Counted from the stretch's first letter, positions 1 to 9,376 are shown. The stretch: DNA of 64,000 nucleotides from Streptomyces sp. VRA16 Mangrove soil (GCF_017377775.1 NZ_JAFVLN010000006.1:372001-436000), one strand, 5' to 3'. The notes: generated from the sequence alone by a model not told the origin. Numbers and translations are program-made.

Positions 1-54
1 GACCCCTCGCGGGACAGTTCTGTGAACTGCCCACCGTGACAAGGGAGTTACGCG

Positions 55-1083
55 ATGAGGGTCGGAGTTCTGACCGGAGGCGGTGACTGCCCCGGGCTCA
101 ACGCCGTCATCCGGGGCATCGTCCGCAAGGGCGTGCAGGAGTACGGATACGACTTCGTCGGCTACCGGGACGGCTGGCGGGGTCCGCTGGAGAACGACAC
201 CGTCCGCCTCGACATCCCCGCGGTCCGCGGCATCCTGCCGCGCGGCGGCACCATCCTCGGCTCGTCCCGCACCAACCCCTTCCAGGCGGAGCACGGGATC
301 CGCCGGGTCAAGGAGAACCTCGCCAAGCAGGAGGTCGACGCGCTCATCGTGATCGGCGGCGAGGACACCCTGGGGGTCGCGGCCCGTCTCACCGACGAGT
401 ACGGGGTCCAGGCCGTCGGCGTACCCAAGACCATCGACAACGATCTCTCCGCCACCGACTACACCTTCGGCTTCGACACCGCCGTCGGCATCGCCACCGA
501 GGCCATCGACCGTCTGCACACCACGGCCGAGTCCCACATGCGGGTCCTGGTGGTGGAGGTGATGGGCCGGCACGCCGGCTGGATCGCCCTGCACTCCGGG
601 CTCGCCGGCGGCGCCAACGTCATCCTCATCCCCGAGCAGCGCTTCGACATCGACCAGGTCTGCGCCTGGGTCACCTCCCGCTTCAAGGCCTCGTACGCGC
701 CGATCGTGGTCGTCGCGGAGGGGGCGATGCCGCGGGACGGCGAGCTGGTCCTGAAGGACGAGTCCCTCGACTCCTTCGGCCACGTCCGGCTCTCCGGGGT
801 GGGGGAGTGGCTGGCGAAACAGATCGAGAAGCGCACCGGCAAGGAGGCCCGCACCACGGTCCTCGGGCACGTGCAGCGCGGGGGCACTCCGTCGGCCTTC
901 GACCGGTGGCTGGCCACGCGGTTCGGGCTGCACGCGATCGACGCGGTGCGGGACGGGGACTGGGGGAAGATGGTCGCGCTGCGCGGCACGGACATCGTGC
1001 GCGTGCCCATCGCCGAGGCGACGGCCCGCCTGAAGACCGTCGATCCTGACCTGTATCGCGAGGTGGGGGTCTTTTTCGGCTGA
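55..1083 (+). CDS. pfkA: 6-phosphofructokinase (PfkA family)
   Basis: This 342-residue protein phosphorylates fructose 6-phosphate to fructose 1,6-bisphosphate in glycolysis. The nucleotide-site loop GGGDCPGLN lies at 8-16. The catalytic motif PKTIDND lies at 124-130, and the substrate motif MGRHAGW at 170-176. The ATG is preceded by AAGGGAG at good spacing, and the length is normal for the short PfkA class. The residues that usually separate ATP from pyrophosphate users are Asp104 (in GGED) and Lys125. That is the combination seen in PPi-dependent enzymes, although the actinomycete clade holds both types. The family is certain from the sequence. The phosphoryl donor cannot be decided from it. 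Confidence 0.95.
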   Translation: MRVGVLTGGGDCPGLNAVIRGIVRKGVQEYGYDFVGYRDGWRGPLENDTVRLDIPAVRGILPRGGTILGSSRTNPFQAEHGIRRVKENLAKQEVDALIVIGGEDTLGVAARLTDEYGVQAVGVPKTIDNDLSATDYTFGFDTAVGIATEAIDRLHTTAESHMRVLVVEVMGRHAGWIALHSGLAGGANVILIPEQRFDIDQVCAWVTSRFKASYAPIVVVAEGAMPRDGELVLKDESLDSFGHVRLSGVGEWLAKQIEKRTGKEARTTVLGHVQRGGTPSAFDRWLATRFGLHAIDAVRDGDWGKMVALRGTDIVRVPIAEATARLKTVDPDLYREVGVFFG

Positions 1084-1086
1084 GGT

Positions 1087-1137
1087 CGCGGGGCTCTGCC
1101 CCGGTCCCGGCTCCTCAATCGCCGGAGGGGCTCACTG
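1087..1137. repeat. short GC-rich hairpin/repeat after pfkA
   Basis: The 70-bp spacer contains the hairpin GGGGCTCTGCCCC (1090-1102), followed by CTCAATCGCCGGAGGGGCT. From memory, such strings recur in many Streptomyces intergenic regions and behave like short interspersed repeats or factor-independent ends. I could not search for other copies, and no U-tract follows. Confidence 0.4.
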
Positions 1138-1153
1138 GGCCTAGACTCGCGCC

Positions 1154-2158
1154 ATGGAGATTCTCGCATTTGGTGTGCAATCCGACGAAAAGCCGCTGAT
1201 CGAGAAGGCCTTCGCCGGCCATCACGAGGTCCGCTGCCTGGACGTCTTCCTGAACGAGGACACCGCCCCCATCGCGGCGGGCTACGAGATCATCTCCACC
1301 AGCGTCAACGCGACCCTGAACAACCGCGTGCTGCAGACCCTCGCGGCCGGTGGCACGCAGATGATCGCCCAGCGCTCCACCGGCTTCAACAACATCGACC
1401 TGGAGGTCGCCGAGCGCCTCGGCCTCACCGTCTCCCGGGTCTCCTACTACTCGCCGTACTCGGTGGCGGAGTTCGCCTGGACGCTCGCGATGGCCGTGAA
1501 CCGTCGCATCGTCCGGGCGAGCACCCGCACCCGCGACTTCGACTTCCGCCTCGACGGCCTGATGGGCCGCGACATGCGCGGCCGCACCGTCGGCGTCCTC
1601 GGCACCGGCAAGATCGGCGAGGCGTTCACCCGGATCGCCCATGGCTTCGGCATGAACCTGCTGGGCTGGGACGTCGCCGAGAACCCGGACTGCGTCGAGC
1701 TCGGCATGAAGTACGTCGAGAAGGAGCAGCTCTTCGCCGAGGCCGACCTGATCAGCCTCCATGTGCCGCTGTTCCCGTCCACCCAGCACATCGTCGACGC
1801 CTCGGCCCTGCGTGCGATGAAGGACGACGCGATCCTCATCAACTCCAGCCGCGGCGCCCTGGTCGACACCAAGGCCCTGGTCACCGAGTTGCGCGCGGGC
1901 CGCTTCACGGGCGTCGGCCTCGATGTGTACGAGGCCGAGGCGGGCCTGTTCTTCCTCGACAAGTCCCTCGACGTCGTCGAGGACGACACCCTGGCCCGCC
2001 TCGTCACCTTCCCCAACGTGATGGTCACGTCCCACCAGGCGTACTACACCGTGGACGCGGTCGGGCAGATCATCGAGACCACGGTGCAGAACGTCCTGGA
2101 CTATCAGGCGGGCCGCCGCTCCGAGAACGTCCTGGTCCCGGCCGCGGCGAGCACCTGA
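1154..2158 (+). CDS. D-2-hydroxyacid dehydrogenase (D-lactate dehydrogenase-like)
   Basis: This 334-residue protein is a member of the D-isomer 2-hydroxyacid dehydrogenases, closest in pattern to fermentative D-lactate dehydrogenase (pyruvate + NADH to D-lactate). The NAD-binding loop GTGKIG is at about 150-155. The catalytic set is visible as Arg233 in NSSRGALVD, Glu in DVYEAEAG (about 257-264) and His294 in TSHQAYY. No Shine-Dalgarno precedes the ATG. A -10-like TAGACT ends 6 bases before it, so the transcript may be leaderless. The 3' end runs 55 bp into the convergent anthranilate synthase gene. Confidence 0.9.
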   Translation: MEILAFGVQSDEKPLIEKAFAGHHEVRCLDVFLNEDTAPIAAGYEIISTSVNATLNNRVLQTLAAGGTQMIAQRSTGFNNIDLEVAERLGLTVSRVSYYSPYSVAEFAWTLAMAVNRRIVRASTRTRDFDFRLDGLMGRDMRGRTVGVLGTGKIGEAFTRIAHGFGMNLLGWDVAENPDCVELGMKYVEKEQLFAEADLISLHVPLFPSTQHIVDASALRAMKDDAILINSSRGALVDTKALVTELRAGRFTGVGLDVYEAEAGLFFLDKSLDVVEDDTLARLVTFPNVMVTSHQAYYTVDAVGQIIETTVQNVLDYQAGRRSENVLVPAAAST

Positions 2159-4008
2159 GCCAGCAGCTCCGGCACGATCGCGGCGCCGCGCAGCGTCAGC
2201 ACCGACTCGGGGTGGAACTGCACCCCGGCGAAACCGGGCCCGCGCACCGCGTGCACCTCACCGTTGGCAGGGTCCCGGCTGACCTCCACGTCGTGCGCGG
2301 CCAGCTCGCGGGCCGCCTCGTCGTCGCAGTGCGCCACGAAGCTGTTGTAGAACCCGACGGTCTCGGTCCGCCCGAACAGATCGATGTCGGTCTGCGCCCC
2401 CTGGTACGGCACGTCCTTGCGGACGATCTCCAGGCCCAGCTCCGCCGCGATCAGCTCGTGCCCGAGGCAGACGCCGAGGACGCCGTGCTCATGGGTGCGG
2501 ATCACCTCGGCGGCCAGTCCGCGCAGGAACCGCATCTTCGGGTCGGCCGGATCCGACGGGTCGCCGGGCCCCGGGCCGAGCACGACGGGCCCCTCGTGCG
2601 CGAGCACCGCCTCCCGCAGGCCCTCCTCGTCGTAGCGCCGCACGGTCACGTCGAGCCCCGACGAGCGCAGCACGTGCGCCAGCATCGCGGTGAACGTGTC
2701 CTCGCCGTCCACGACCAGCGCGTGCCCGCTCAGTTCGGCGGCCCGCTCCTGCATCCGCAGCCAGAACGGGGCCAGGGCCGCCCGGCGCTCGTCGAGCGCG
2801 GCCCGCACGCGCGGATCGTCGGCCAGCGCCGGGCGCCCGCTCTCCTCGCGCGGCCGTGCCGGACGCACCCCCAGAGCGGCAAGGACCCCGGCGGCCTTCG
2901 CGTGCGTCTCGGCGACCTCGCCGTGCGGGTCCGATCCCCGGACGAGCGTCGCGCCGACCGGCACCCGGAGCCGGCCGGTCGCCGTGTCGATGTCGGCGGT
3001 CCTGATCAGGATGGGCGAGTCGAGGGTCTGGGCCCCGCCGGCGTCCCGCCCGACGAGGGCCAGGGCCCCCGCGTAGTAGCCGCGTCCCCCGACCTCGTAC
3101 CGCTCGATGACCCGGCAGGCGTTCTGCACGGGCGAACCGGTGACGGTCGCCGCGAACATCGTCTCCTTCAGCACCTCCCGCACGTCGAGCGTGGAGCGGC
3201 CGCGCAGCTCGTACTCGGTGTGCGCGAGGTGCGCCATCTCCTTCAGCCGCGGCCCGATCACGACACCGCCCTGGTCGCCGACGGTGCACATCATCTTGAG
3301 CTCCTCGTCGACCACCATCGACAGCTCCTCGATCTCCTTGCCGTCGGCGAGGAAGCCGAGCAGGTCGTCGGGGGTGGGCCCGGCGGCCGGATAGCGGTAC
3401 GTCCCGCTGATCGGGTTCATGACGACGGTCCCGCCGGACATCCGCACATGCACCTCGGGGCTGGCGCCGACGAGCGTCCGGTCCCCGGTGTGCACGACGA
3501 ACGTCCAGTACGCGCCGCGCTCCCCGTCGAGCAGTCGCCGGAACAGCGCGAGCGCGTCGGCCCGGGAGAACCCCGGGATCTCACCCTCGTACGTCCTGCG
3601 GATCACGAAGTTCGCGCCCTCGCCCCGCCCGATCTCCTCGCGCAGCACCCGCCCGACGATCTCCGCGTACGTGTCGTCGTCGACGTCGAAGGCGCCGTCA
3701 CGGACGTCGACGGCGTGCCGGGGCAGCTGCTCCAGGGCGGCGGCGAGCGGGATCTCGTACGACGTCTCGGGGCGCAGGACCATGAGTGGGGTGCCGTCGT
3801 CGCGGACGTCGAAGCCGCGCTCGCGGATCTGCCGGAACGGGACCAGGGCGAGGCCCTCGGGGATGTCGGCGAGCTTCTCGTACGTGCCGACCTCGCCGAT
3901 CAGGACCTCGACGGTCTCGGTCTGTTCGGCGGCGCGGCCCGGTGTGTGGCGGCGCAGGAGGGCGAAGGGGCGGTCGTCGGTGAGCAGGGAGTCCAGGGAA
4001 TGCGGCAC
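2104..4008 (-). CDS. trpE: Anthranilate synthase, fused TrpE-TrpG
   Basis: This 634-residue single-chain anthranilate synthase converts chorismate and glutamine to anthranilate, the first step of tryptophan synthesis. The chorismate-binding TrpE domain covers about 1-380. A linker leads to a class I glutamine amidotransferase domain at about 428-630. Its nucleophile is Cys514 (GVCLGHE), with His599 and Glu601 (FHPES). The GTG at 4008 is chosen because GGAAGGA sits just upstream; an in-frame upstream ATG at 4068 lies inside the attenuator-distal leader and is less likely. Expression is probably set by the trpL attenuator immediately upstream. A PhzE-like enzyme has the same architecture, but the Trp leader argues for tryptophan synthesis. 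Confidence 0.93.
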   Translation of the reverse strand: MPHSLDSLLTDDRPFALLRRHTPGRAAEQTETVEVLIGEVGTYEKLADIPEGLALVPFRQIRERGFDVRDDGTPLMVLRPETSYEIPLAAALEQLPRHAVDVRDGAFDVDDDTYAEIVGRVLREEIGRGEGANFVIRRTYEGEIPGFSRADALALFRRLLDGERGAYWTFVVHTGDRTLVGASPEVHVRMSGGTVVMNPISGTYRYPAAGPTPDDLLGFLADGKEIEELSMVVDEELKMMCTVGDQGGVVIGPRLKEMAHLAHTEYELRGRSTLDVREVLKETMFAATVTGSPVQNACRVIERYEVGGRGYYAGALALVGRDAGGAQTLDSPILIRTADIDTATGRLRVPVGATLVRGSDPHGEVAETHAKAAGVLAALGVRPARPREESGRPALADDPRVRAALDERRAALAPFWLRMQERAAELSGHALVVDGEDTFTAMLAHVLRSSGLDVTVRRYDEEGLREAVLAHEGPVVLGPGPGDPSDPADPKMRFLRGLAAEVIRTHEHGVLGVCLGHELIAAELGLEIVRKDVPYQGAQTDIDLFGRTETVGFYNSFVAHCDDEAARELAAHDVEVSRDPANGEVHAVRGPGFAGVQFHPESVLTLRGAAIVPELLAQVLAAAGTRTFSERRPA

Positions 4009-4070
4009 GGCTGTTCCTTCCAGGGAGCGATCTCGGGGAGGAACAGCCGCTGTGTCCGGTAGAAACACTG

Positions 4071-5628
<1,558 letters not shown>

Positions 5629-5649
5629 CGACTGTTCGCTCTGAGCAAC

Positions 5650-5694
5650 GCCGTGGGGCGCGGATCACAACGATCCGCCCCCCACGGCACTTTT
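5650..5694. terminator. Terminator after the DAHP synthase gene
   Basis: GCCGTGGGGCGCGGATC (5650-5666) and GATCCGCCCCCCACGGC (5672-5688) form a 17-bp stem with one mismatch and a 5-base loop. ACTTTTG follows. It is a strong intrinsic terminator 22 bases after the aroH stop, and it insulates the iron-regulated gene downstream. Confidence 0.85.
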
Positions 5695-5718
5695 GTGCTC
5701 CCGGCGGTCCGGGTAAGG

Positions 5719-5737
5719 TTAGGTTAGCCTCACCGAT
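5719..5737. promoter_or_regulatory. Iron box (DmdR1/IdeR-type operator)
   Basis: TTAGGTTAGCCTCACCGAT closely matches the actinobacterial iron box TTAGGTTAGGCTCACCTAA, departing at one central base and at the 3' edge. It lies 59 bp before the Bfd-like ferredoxin start, where it could block a promoter. Iron repression by a DtxR-family regulator is inferred from this match. Confidence 0.8.
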
Positions 5738-5795
5738 CAATCGGGACGGCAGTACTGATCAGTCTCGATTCATCCCGACCGGGAGGTGAACCCGC

Positions 5796-6035
5796 GTGTA
5801 CGTCTGCAACTGCTTCGGTGTCACCGAGGCGCAGGTCAAGAAGCACGCGGAGGACGGCGCCTGCACTCCTCGGCAGATAGCGTCGGCCTGCAAGGCCGGC
5901 ACCGACTGCGGTTCGTGCGTGCGCCGGATCCAGGCGCTGCTCGGCCGGGGCGCGTGCCCGCGCCGCGAACTCGTCGAGCAGGGCGAGACGGTGGCCGCCC
6001 TCGCCCCGCGGGCCGATCTCCCGGAAGCGGCCTGA
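5796..6035 (+). CDS. bfd: Bacterioferritin-associated ferredoxin-like [2Fe-2S] protein
   Basis: This 79-residue protein has the Bfd cluster pattern: Cys4, Cys6, Cys38 and Cys41 (C-x-C, then C-x2-C). It also has extra cysteines at 23 and 32. Bfd proteins pass electrons to bacterioferritin to reduce and release stored iron. The GTG start has an excellent GGAGGTGA at 5782-5789. Its stop is directly followed by the stop of the convergent bacterioferritin gene. The iron box upstream fits induction in iron starvation, when stored iron is mobilised. The C-terminal 25 residues lie outside the usual Bfd domain. Confidence 0.9.
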   Translation: MYVCNCFGVTEAQVKKHAEDGACTPRQIASACKAGTDCGSCVRRIQALLGRGACPRRELVEQGETVAALAPRADLPEAA

Positions 6036-6515
6036 TCAGCTCTCCGGCTGCTCGATGAGCTGCGCGATGTAGAGCGGCTCGCCGAGCTTCTCCACCAGCT
6101 CCAGCTGCGTGTCGAGATAGTCGATGTGGTGCTCCTCGTCCTCGAGGATCGACTCAAAGATGTTTGCTGACGTGATGTCGCCCTTGCCGCGCATCACCTC
6201 GATGCCGCGCTTCAGACGGTCGATCGCCTCGACCTCGACCTGCCGGTCCGCCTGGAACATCTCGGTGACCGTCTGGCCGACCCGGACGTGGAAGAGCCGC
6301 TGGTAGTTGGGCAGACCGTCCAGGAACAGGATCCGGTCGGTGAGCACCTCCGCGTGCTTCATCTCGTCGATCGACTCGGAGCGCGTGTACTTCGCGAGCT
6401 TGGTCCAGCCGAAGTTCTCCTGCATCTTCGCGTGCAGGAAGTACTGGTTGATGGCCGTCAGCTCGGCAGTCAGCTGCTCGTTGAGAAATTCGATGACCTC
6501 GGGGTCGCCCTGCAT
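6036..6515 (-). CDS. bfr: Bacterioferritin
   Basis: This 159-residue protein is a heme-containing ferritin that oxidises Fe(II) and stores it as a mineral in a 24-subunit shell. All ferroxidase ligands are present: Glu18, Glu51, His54, Glu94, Glu127 and His130. Met52, the usual heme ligand, is also there. The ATG at 6515 is preceded by GGAAGGAG. The gene converges on the ferredoxin gene with no bases between the two stop codons and no terminator between them. No iron box is visible upstream, as expected for a gene used in iron sufficiency. Confidence 0.96.
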   Translation of the reverse strand: MQGDPEVIEFLNEQLTAELTAINQYFLHAKMQENFGWTKLAKYTRSESIDEMKHAEVLTDRILFLDGLPNYQRLFHVRVGQTVTEMFQADRQVEVEAIDRLKRGIEVMRGKGDITSANIFESILEDEEHHIDYLDTQLELVEKLGEPLYIAQLIEQPES

Positions 6516-6689
6516 CGCAGAGGCTCCTTCCAAGCGGGTGAACTGGGCAGGTTGCGCGCATCTTTGCATCGGCACCGAAACGCGTCCAGTAAGTGCATGC
6601 TTAGTACGGCTTGCCCGAATTCATGATCGATCCGGGGTGCTCAGGAGGCGTGGTCACGTCCACTCCTCGCGGTCTGTCAGGATGGAGGC

Positions 6690-7322
6690 ATGGGTCATCC
6701 GGTGGGTCGCGAGTCTGAAGGAGCAGTGCAGCCGGAGCTTCCGCCGGGGCAGCGCCTGCAGCGCGGCTGGCCGGTCACGCACTACGGCCCGGTGCCCAAG
6801 TTCCGCCCCGAGCGCTGGGAGTTCCGGGTCTTCGGCGCCACCGCCGACGGTGAGAAGCACACCTGGAACCACGAGGAGTTCTCGTCGCTGCCGTACGGGA
6901 GCGTCGTCGGTGACCTGCACTGCGTCACGAAGTTCAGCATGCTCGGCTCCGAATGGGGCGGCGTGCGCGCCTCCACCGTCCTGGAACTGGCGCCGCCCGC
7001 GCCCGATGTCACGCACGTCATGGTCTGGGCCGAGTACGGCTTCAGTTCGAATCTGCGACTGGGCGACTTCGCCTCGGAGCGGACCATCTTCGCCACCCAC
7101 AAGGACGGTGAGCTGCTCACCGCCGAGCACGGTTTCCCGCTGCGGCTCGTGGTGCCGCACCTGTACGCGTGGAAGGGCCCCAAGTGGGTCCGCGGCGTCG
7201 AGTACATGACCGCGGACCGCCGGGGCTTCTGGGAGGAGCGCGGCTACCACAACGTGGGGGACCCGTGGCGCGAGCAGCGCTATTCGTACCAGGAAGAGCC
7301 CGGGGAAGGCCCCGAGCTCTAA
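6690..7322 (+). CDS. Sulfite oxidase-like molybdopterin-dependent oxidoreductase
   Basis: This 210-residue protein consists only of the molybdopterin domain of the sulfite oxidase/MsrP fold. The metal ligand is Cys78 in GDLHCVTKFS. The typical later motif VVPHLYAWKGPKWV is present. It lacks the C-terminal dimerisation domain and heme domain of classical sulfite oxidase. It also shows no Tat or Sec signal, so it is probably cytoplasmic. The natural substrate is unknown. The spacing gives it its own promoter, downstream of and divergent from bfr. Confidence 0.88.
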   Translation: MGHPVGRESEGAVQPELPPGQRLQRGWPVTHYGPVPKFRPERWEFRVFGATADGEKHTWNHEEFSSLPYGSVVGDLHCVTKFSMLGSEWGGVRASTVLELAPPAPDVTHVMVWAEYGFSSNLRLGDFASERTIFATHKDGELLTAEHGFPLRLVVPHLYAWKGPKWVRGVEYMTADRRGFWEERGYHNVGDPWREQRYSYQEEPGEGPEL

Positions 7323-7334
7323 TCCTGTCGGTAC

Positions 7335-7379
7335 GTGCCGGTGGTGCCGGTGGTGCCGGTGGTGCCGGTGGTGCCGGTG
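7335..7379. repeat. Five exact copies of a 9-bp tandem repeat
   Basis: GTGCCGGTG is repeated five times without a mismatch between the stop of the molybdoenzyme gene and the stop of the convergent DUF4396 gene. It is a microsatellite-like array outside any coding frame, and such arrays often vary in copy number between strains. Confidence 0.9.
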
Positions 7380-7382
7380 CGG

Positions 7383-7952
7383 TCAGTGGTGGTACTGGTG
7401 CACCACTGCGTGGCCCTTGCCGCGGCCGATCATCCAGCGGTTGACCGGCGTCGTCACCACGAAGGCCAGGGCGAGTGAGGCGGCGAGGGCGCCCCAGAAC
7501 AGGGCGTCGTCGAGGTGGGCGTCCATGGCGCTCGGCCACAGGGCGATGACCCCGTTGTCGATCAGCTCCATGACGGCGATCGACAGGGTGTCGGCGGCGA
7601 GGGCGACCCGGAATGCGGTCCGGAAGTCGACGCCGGCCTTCAGGACGCCGCGCAGCGTGAGCGAGTAGCCGAAGACGAAGGCGAGCGCGATCGCCAGGAT
7701 CATCGTCGGCAGGTTGCCCCAGCCGAGCGCGGTGCCGATCACCATGCCGAGGATCTCGCCGATGGCGCAGCCGGTGAGGCAGTGCAGGGTCGCCTGCGCG
7801 GCCATGGCCCAGCTGACCTTGCCGCCGCCGTTGCCGTGGCCGTGGTGCGCGTGGTCCTCGTGGCCGTCGTGGCCCTGGTGGTGGGCGTGGGTCTCGTGAG
7901 TCCCATGAGCCTCGTGAGTCCCGTGGTGCTCGGCGTGCGTGTCGTGCTGCAT
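7383..7952 (-). CDS. His-rich DUF4396 membrane protein
   Basis: This 189-residue protein has about 45 N-terminal residues dominated by His, Gly, Glu and Asp (HAEHHGTHE-type repeats). Several membrane segments follow, with a CLTGCAIGE motif near the first. This resembles the DUF4396 family. The His-rich head suggests metal binding. A CsoR-type palindrome lies 47 bp upstream, so the gene is probably copper-induced and may take part in copper handling. Transport itself is not demonstrated by the sequence. ATG 7952 is used; an in-frame start at 7991 would lie almost inside the operator. Confidence 0.82.
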   Translation of the reverse strand: MQHDTHAEHHGTHEAHGTHETHAHHQGHDGHEDHAHHGHGNGGGKVSWAMAAQATLHCLTGCAIGEILGMVIGTALGWGNLPTMILAIALAFVFGYSLTLRGVLKAGVDFRTAFRVALAADTLSIAVMELIDNGVIALWPSAMDAHLDDALFWGALAASLALAFVVTTPVNRWMIGRGKGHAVVHQYHH

Positions 7953-7998
7953 GGTTCCCCCAACGTCAGTAGCGGTTCCTGTCGCTGACAAGAACCGT

Positions 7999-8015
7999 AT
8001 ACCCCCAGGGGGTAT
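7999..8015. promoter_or_regulatory. CsoR-type copper operator
   Basis: ATACCCCCAGGGGGTAT is a perfect 17-bp palindrome around a central A. It has the AT-flanked C5/G5 tract typical of CsoR operators. It sits between endonuclease IV and the His-rich membrane gene, both read leftward, and most likely controls the latter. Regulation is inferred from motif similarity. Confidence 0.82.
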
Positions 8016-8035
8016 TCCTCAATGGGTGGGGGATC

Positions 8036-8899
8036 TCAGGCGCGCAGCTCTTTGAGGCGGACGATGTCCGCGGCGTGACCTTCCTTGCCGCCGGGCGTCT
8101 CGATGATCAGCGGGACGTTCTCGGTCGCCGGGTGGGCCATGAGCTCGCGGAACGGGTCGGTGCCGATGTGCCCGGAGCCGATGTTCTCGTGCCGGTCCTT
8201 GTGGGCGCCGGCGACGTCCTTGGAGTCGTTGGCGTGGATCAGCTTGAGACGGTCCTCGCCGACGGTGTCGACGAGCAGGTCGAGGGTCTGCTTCATGCCG
8301 GCCGGGCCGGTCAGGTCGTGGCCCGCCGCGAAGATGTGACAGGTGTCCAGGCAGATCCCGAGCTTGGGGTGGCGGTCGAGCGCGTCGAAGTACGGCCCGA
8401 AGTCCCAGGTGCGGGAGCACAGCGACGAGCCCTGCCCGGCGGTCGACTCCAGCAGCAGGAACGGGTCGTCGTCATGGGTCAGCTCGTCGAGCAGCGGCAG
8501 CATGTACGCGCGGACCTGGGCGAGCGCGACCTCGCGCTCACGGCCGCCGGTGGCGGAGCCGGTGTGCACGACGACGCCGAGGGCGCCGATGTCGCGGCCG
8601 CGGCGCAGCGAGTGGCGCAGCGACTCGACGGACTTCTCGACCGTGGCCTCGGTGTGCGAGCCGAAGTTGATCAGGTACGGCGCGTGCACGTACGCCGGGA
8701 TGTTCTCCTCGGCGCACTGCGCACGGAAGGCCTCGTCCTGCTGGGGGTTGCCGGACGGGGTGGCCCAGCCGCGCGGGTTGGCGACGAAGACCTGGACGGT
8801 TTCGGCCTTGAGTTCACGCGCGTAGGAGAGTCCTACGGAGGCGAGGCCGCCGGCCACGGGGACGTGTCCGCCGATCGGATTACGAAGACTGCTGTTCAC
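8036..8899 (-). CDS. nfo: Endonuclease IV (deoxyribonuclease IV)
   Basis: This 287-residue AP endonuclease of the Nfo TIM-barrel family cleaves DNA 5' to abasic sites in base excision repair. Three zinc-site segments are recognisable: VVVHTGS, CLDTCHIFAAGHDL and KLIHANDSK...DRHENIGSGHIG, plus IIETPGG near the end. The start is the GTG at 8899 (VNSSLRNPIGGHV), where similarity to the family begins. The open frame further upstream runs through a repeat-rich spacer and is not credible protein. The Shine-Dalgarno is weak. Confidence 0.93.
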   Translation of the reverse strand: MNSSLRNPIGGHVPVAGGLASVGLSYARELKAETVQVFVANPRGWATPSGNPQQDEAFRAQCAEENIPAYVHAPYLINFGSHTEATVEKSVESLRHSLRRGRDIGALGVVVHTGSATGGREREVALAQVRAYMLPLLDELTHDDDPFLLLESTAGQGSSLCSRTWDFGPYFDALDRHPKLGICLDTCHIFAAGHDLTGPAGMKQTLDLLVDTVGEDRLKLIHANDSKDVAGAHKDRHENIGSGHIGTDPFRELMAHPATENVPLIIETPGGKEGHAADIVRLKELRA

Positions 8900-8992
8900 C
8901 GCCCCAGACTGCCATGCCCCACCCGCACCCTTCGGCCCCGGCCGCCGGTCGCCCCCGCCTTGGCCGATCCGCCGCCGGTCGCCCCGCCGCCG

Positions 8993-9098
8993 TGGGCTTT
9001 CCCGCCCTGGTCGGCTGCCGCGCCGCCTTGGGCAATCTGCCGCCTTGGGCTTTCCCGCCCCGGTCGGCTGCCGCGCCGCCTTGGGCAATCTGCCGCCA
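8993..9098. repeat. Two tandem 53-bp direct repeats
   Basis: Units 8993-9045 and 9046-9098 differ at only about two positions. Each starts TGGGCTTTCCCGCC and contains TTGGGCAATCTGCCGCC. Shorter related pieces (TTGGCC..., CCGCCGGTCGCC) lie just upstream. This suggests an expanding or decaying repeat tract. Confidence 0.88.
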
Positions 9099-9217
9099 TG
9101 GGCGGCAGGGTGGGCAAGGCGGCGCCCCGGCGCGGGGTGAGCGCTCCGTCCGGCGTCCAGCTCGGTCCCGGTCGCGCCATCGCCGGGTGCAGCGCCGTCT
9201 CGGCTGGTCGCGCAGTT

Positions 9218-9376
9218 CCCCGCGCCCCTACGGGGCCCGACCGCAGCCGCAGATCGATACAGCCCCGCGCCCCTACGGGGCCCGACCGTAGCCGCAGATC
9301 GATACAGCCCCGCGCCCCTACGGGGCCCGGCCACAGTCGCGCATCGATACAGCCCCGCACCCCGGGTGGGGCCCGG
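9218..9376. repeat. 45-bp tandem repeat, three full copies and a partial, each with a hairpin
   Basis: Copies at 9218-9262, 9263-9307 and 9308-9352 begin CCCCGCGCCCCTACGGGG and end ATCGATACAG. A fourth, diverged copy starts at 9353. Each contains the stem GCCCC-TAC-GGGGC. The leading string GTTCCCCGCGCCCC looks like an interspersed element I remember from many Streptomyces spacers. Here it has been tandemly amplified just after the kinase gene. Confidence 0.88.

Noticed and set aside
2212-4062. 616-codon forward frame opposite anthranilate synthase
   Set aside because: It is the mirror of a clear enzyme gene, with His/Arg/Val/Gly-biased composition and no ribosome site.
6591-6604. Apparent palindrome TAAGTGCATGCTTA before bfr
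   Set aside because: Only four terminal pairs match and the centre does not. It does not resemble an iron box.
8900-9334. N-terminal extension of endonuclease IV through the repeats
   Set aside because: The extension is made of tandem repeats and has no family similarity. The GTG at 8899 matches the start of the conserved domain.
9218-9352. Possible CRISPR array
   Set aside because: The 45-bp units are head-to-tail with no unique spacers between them, and no cas genes are nearby. It is a plain tandem repeat.
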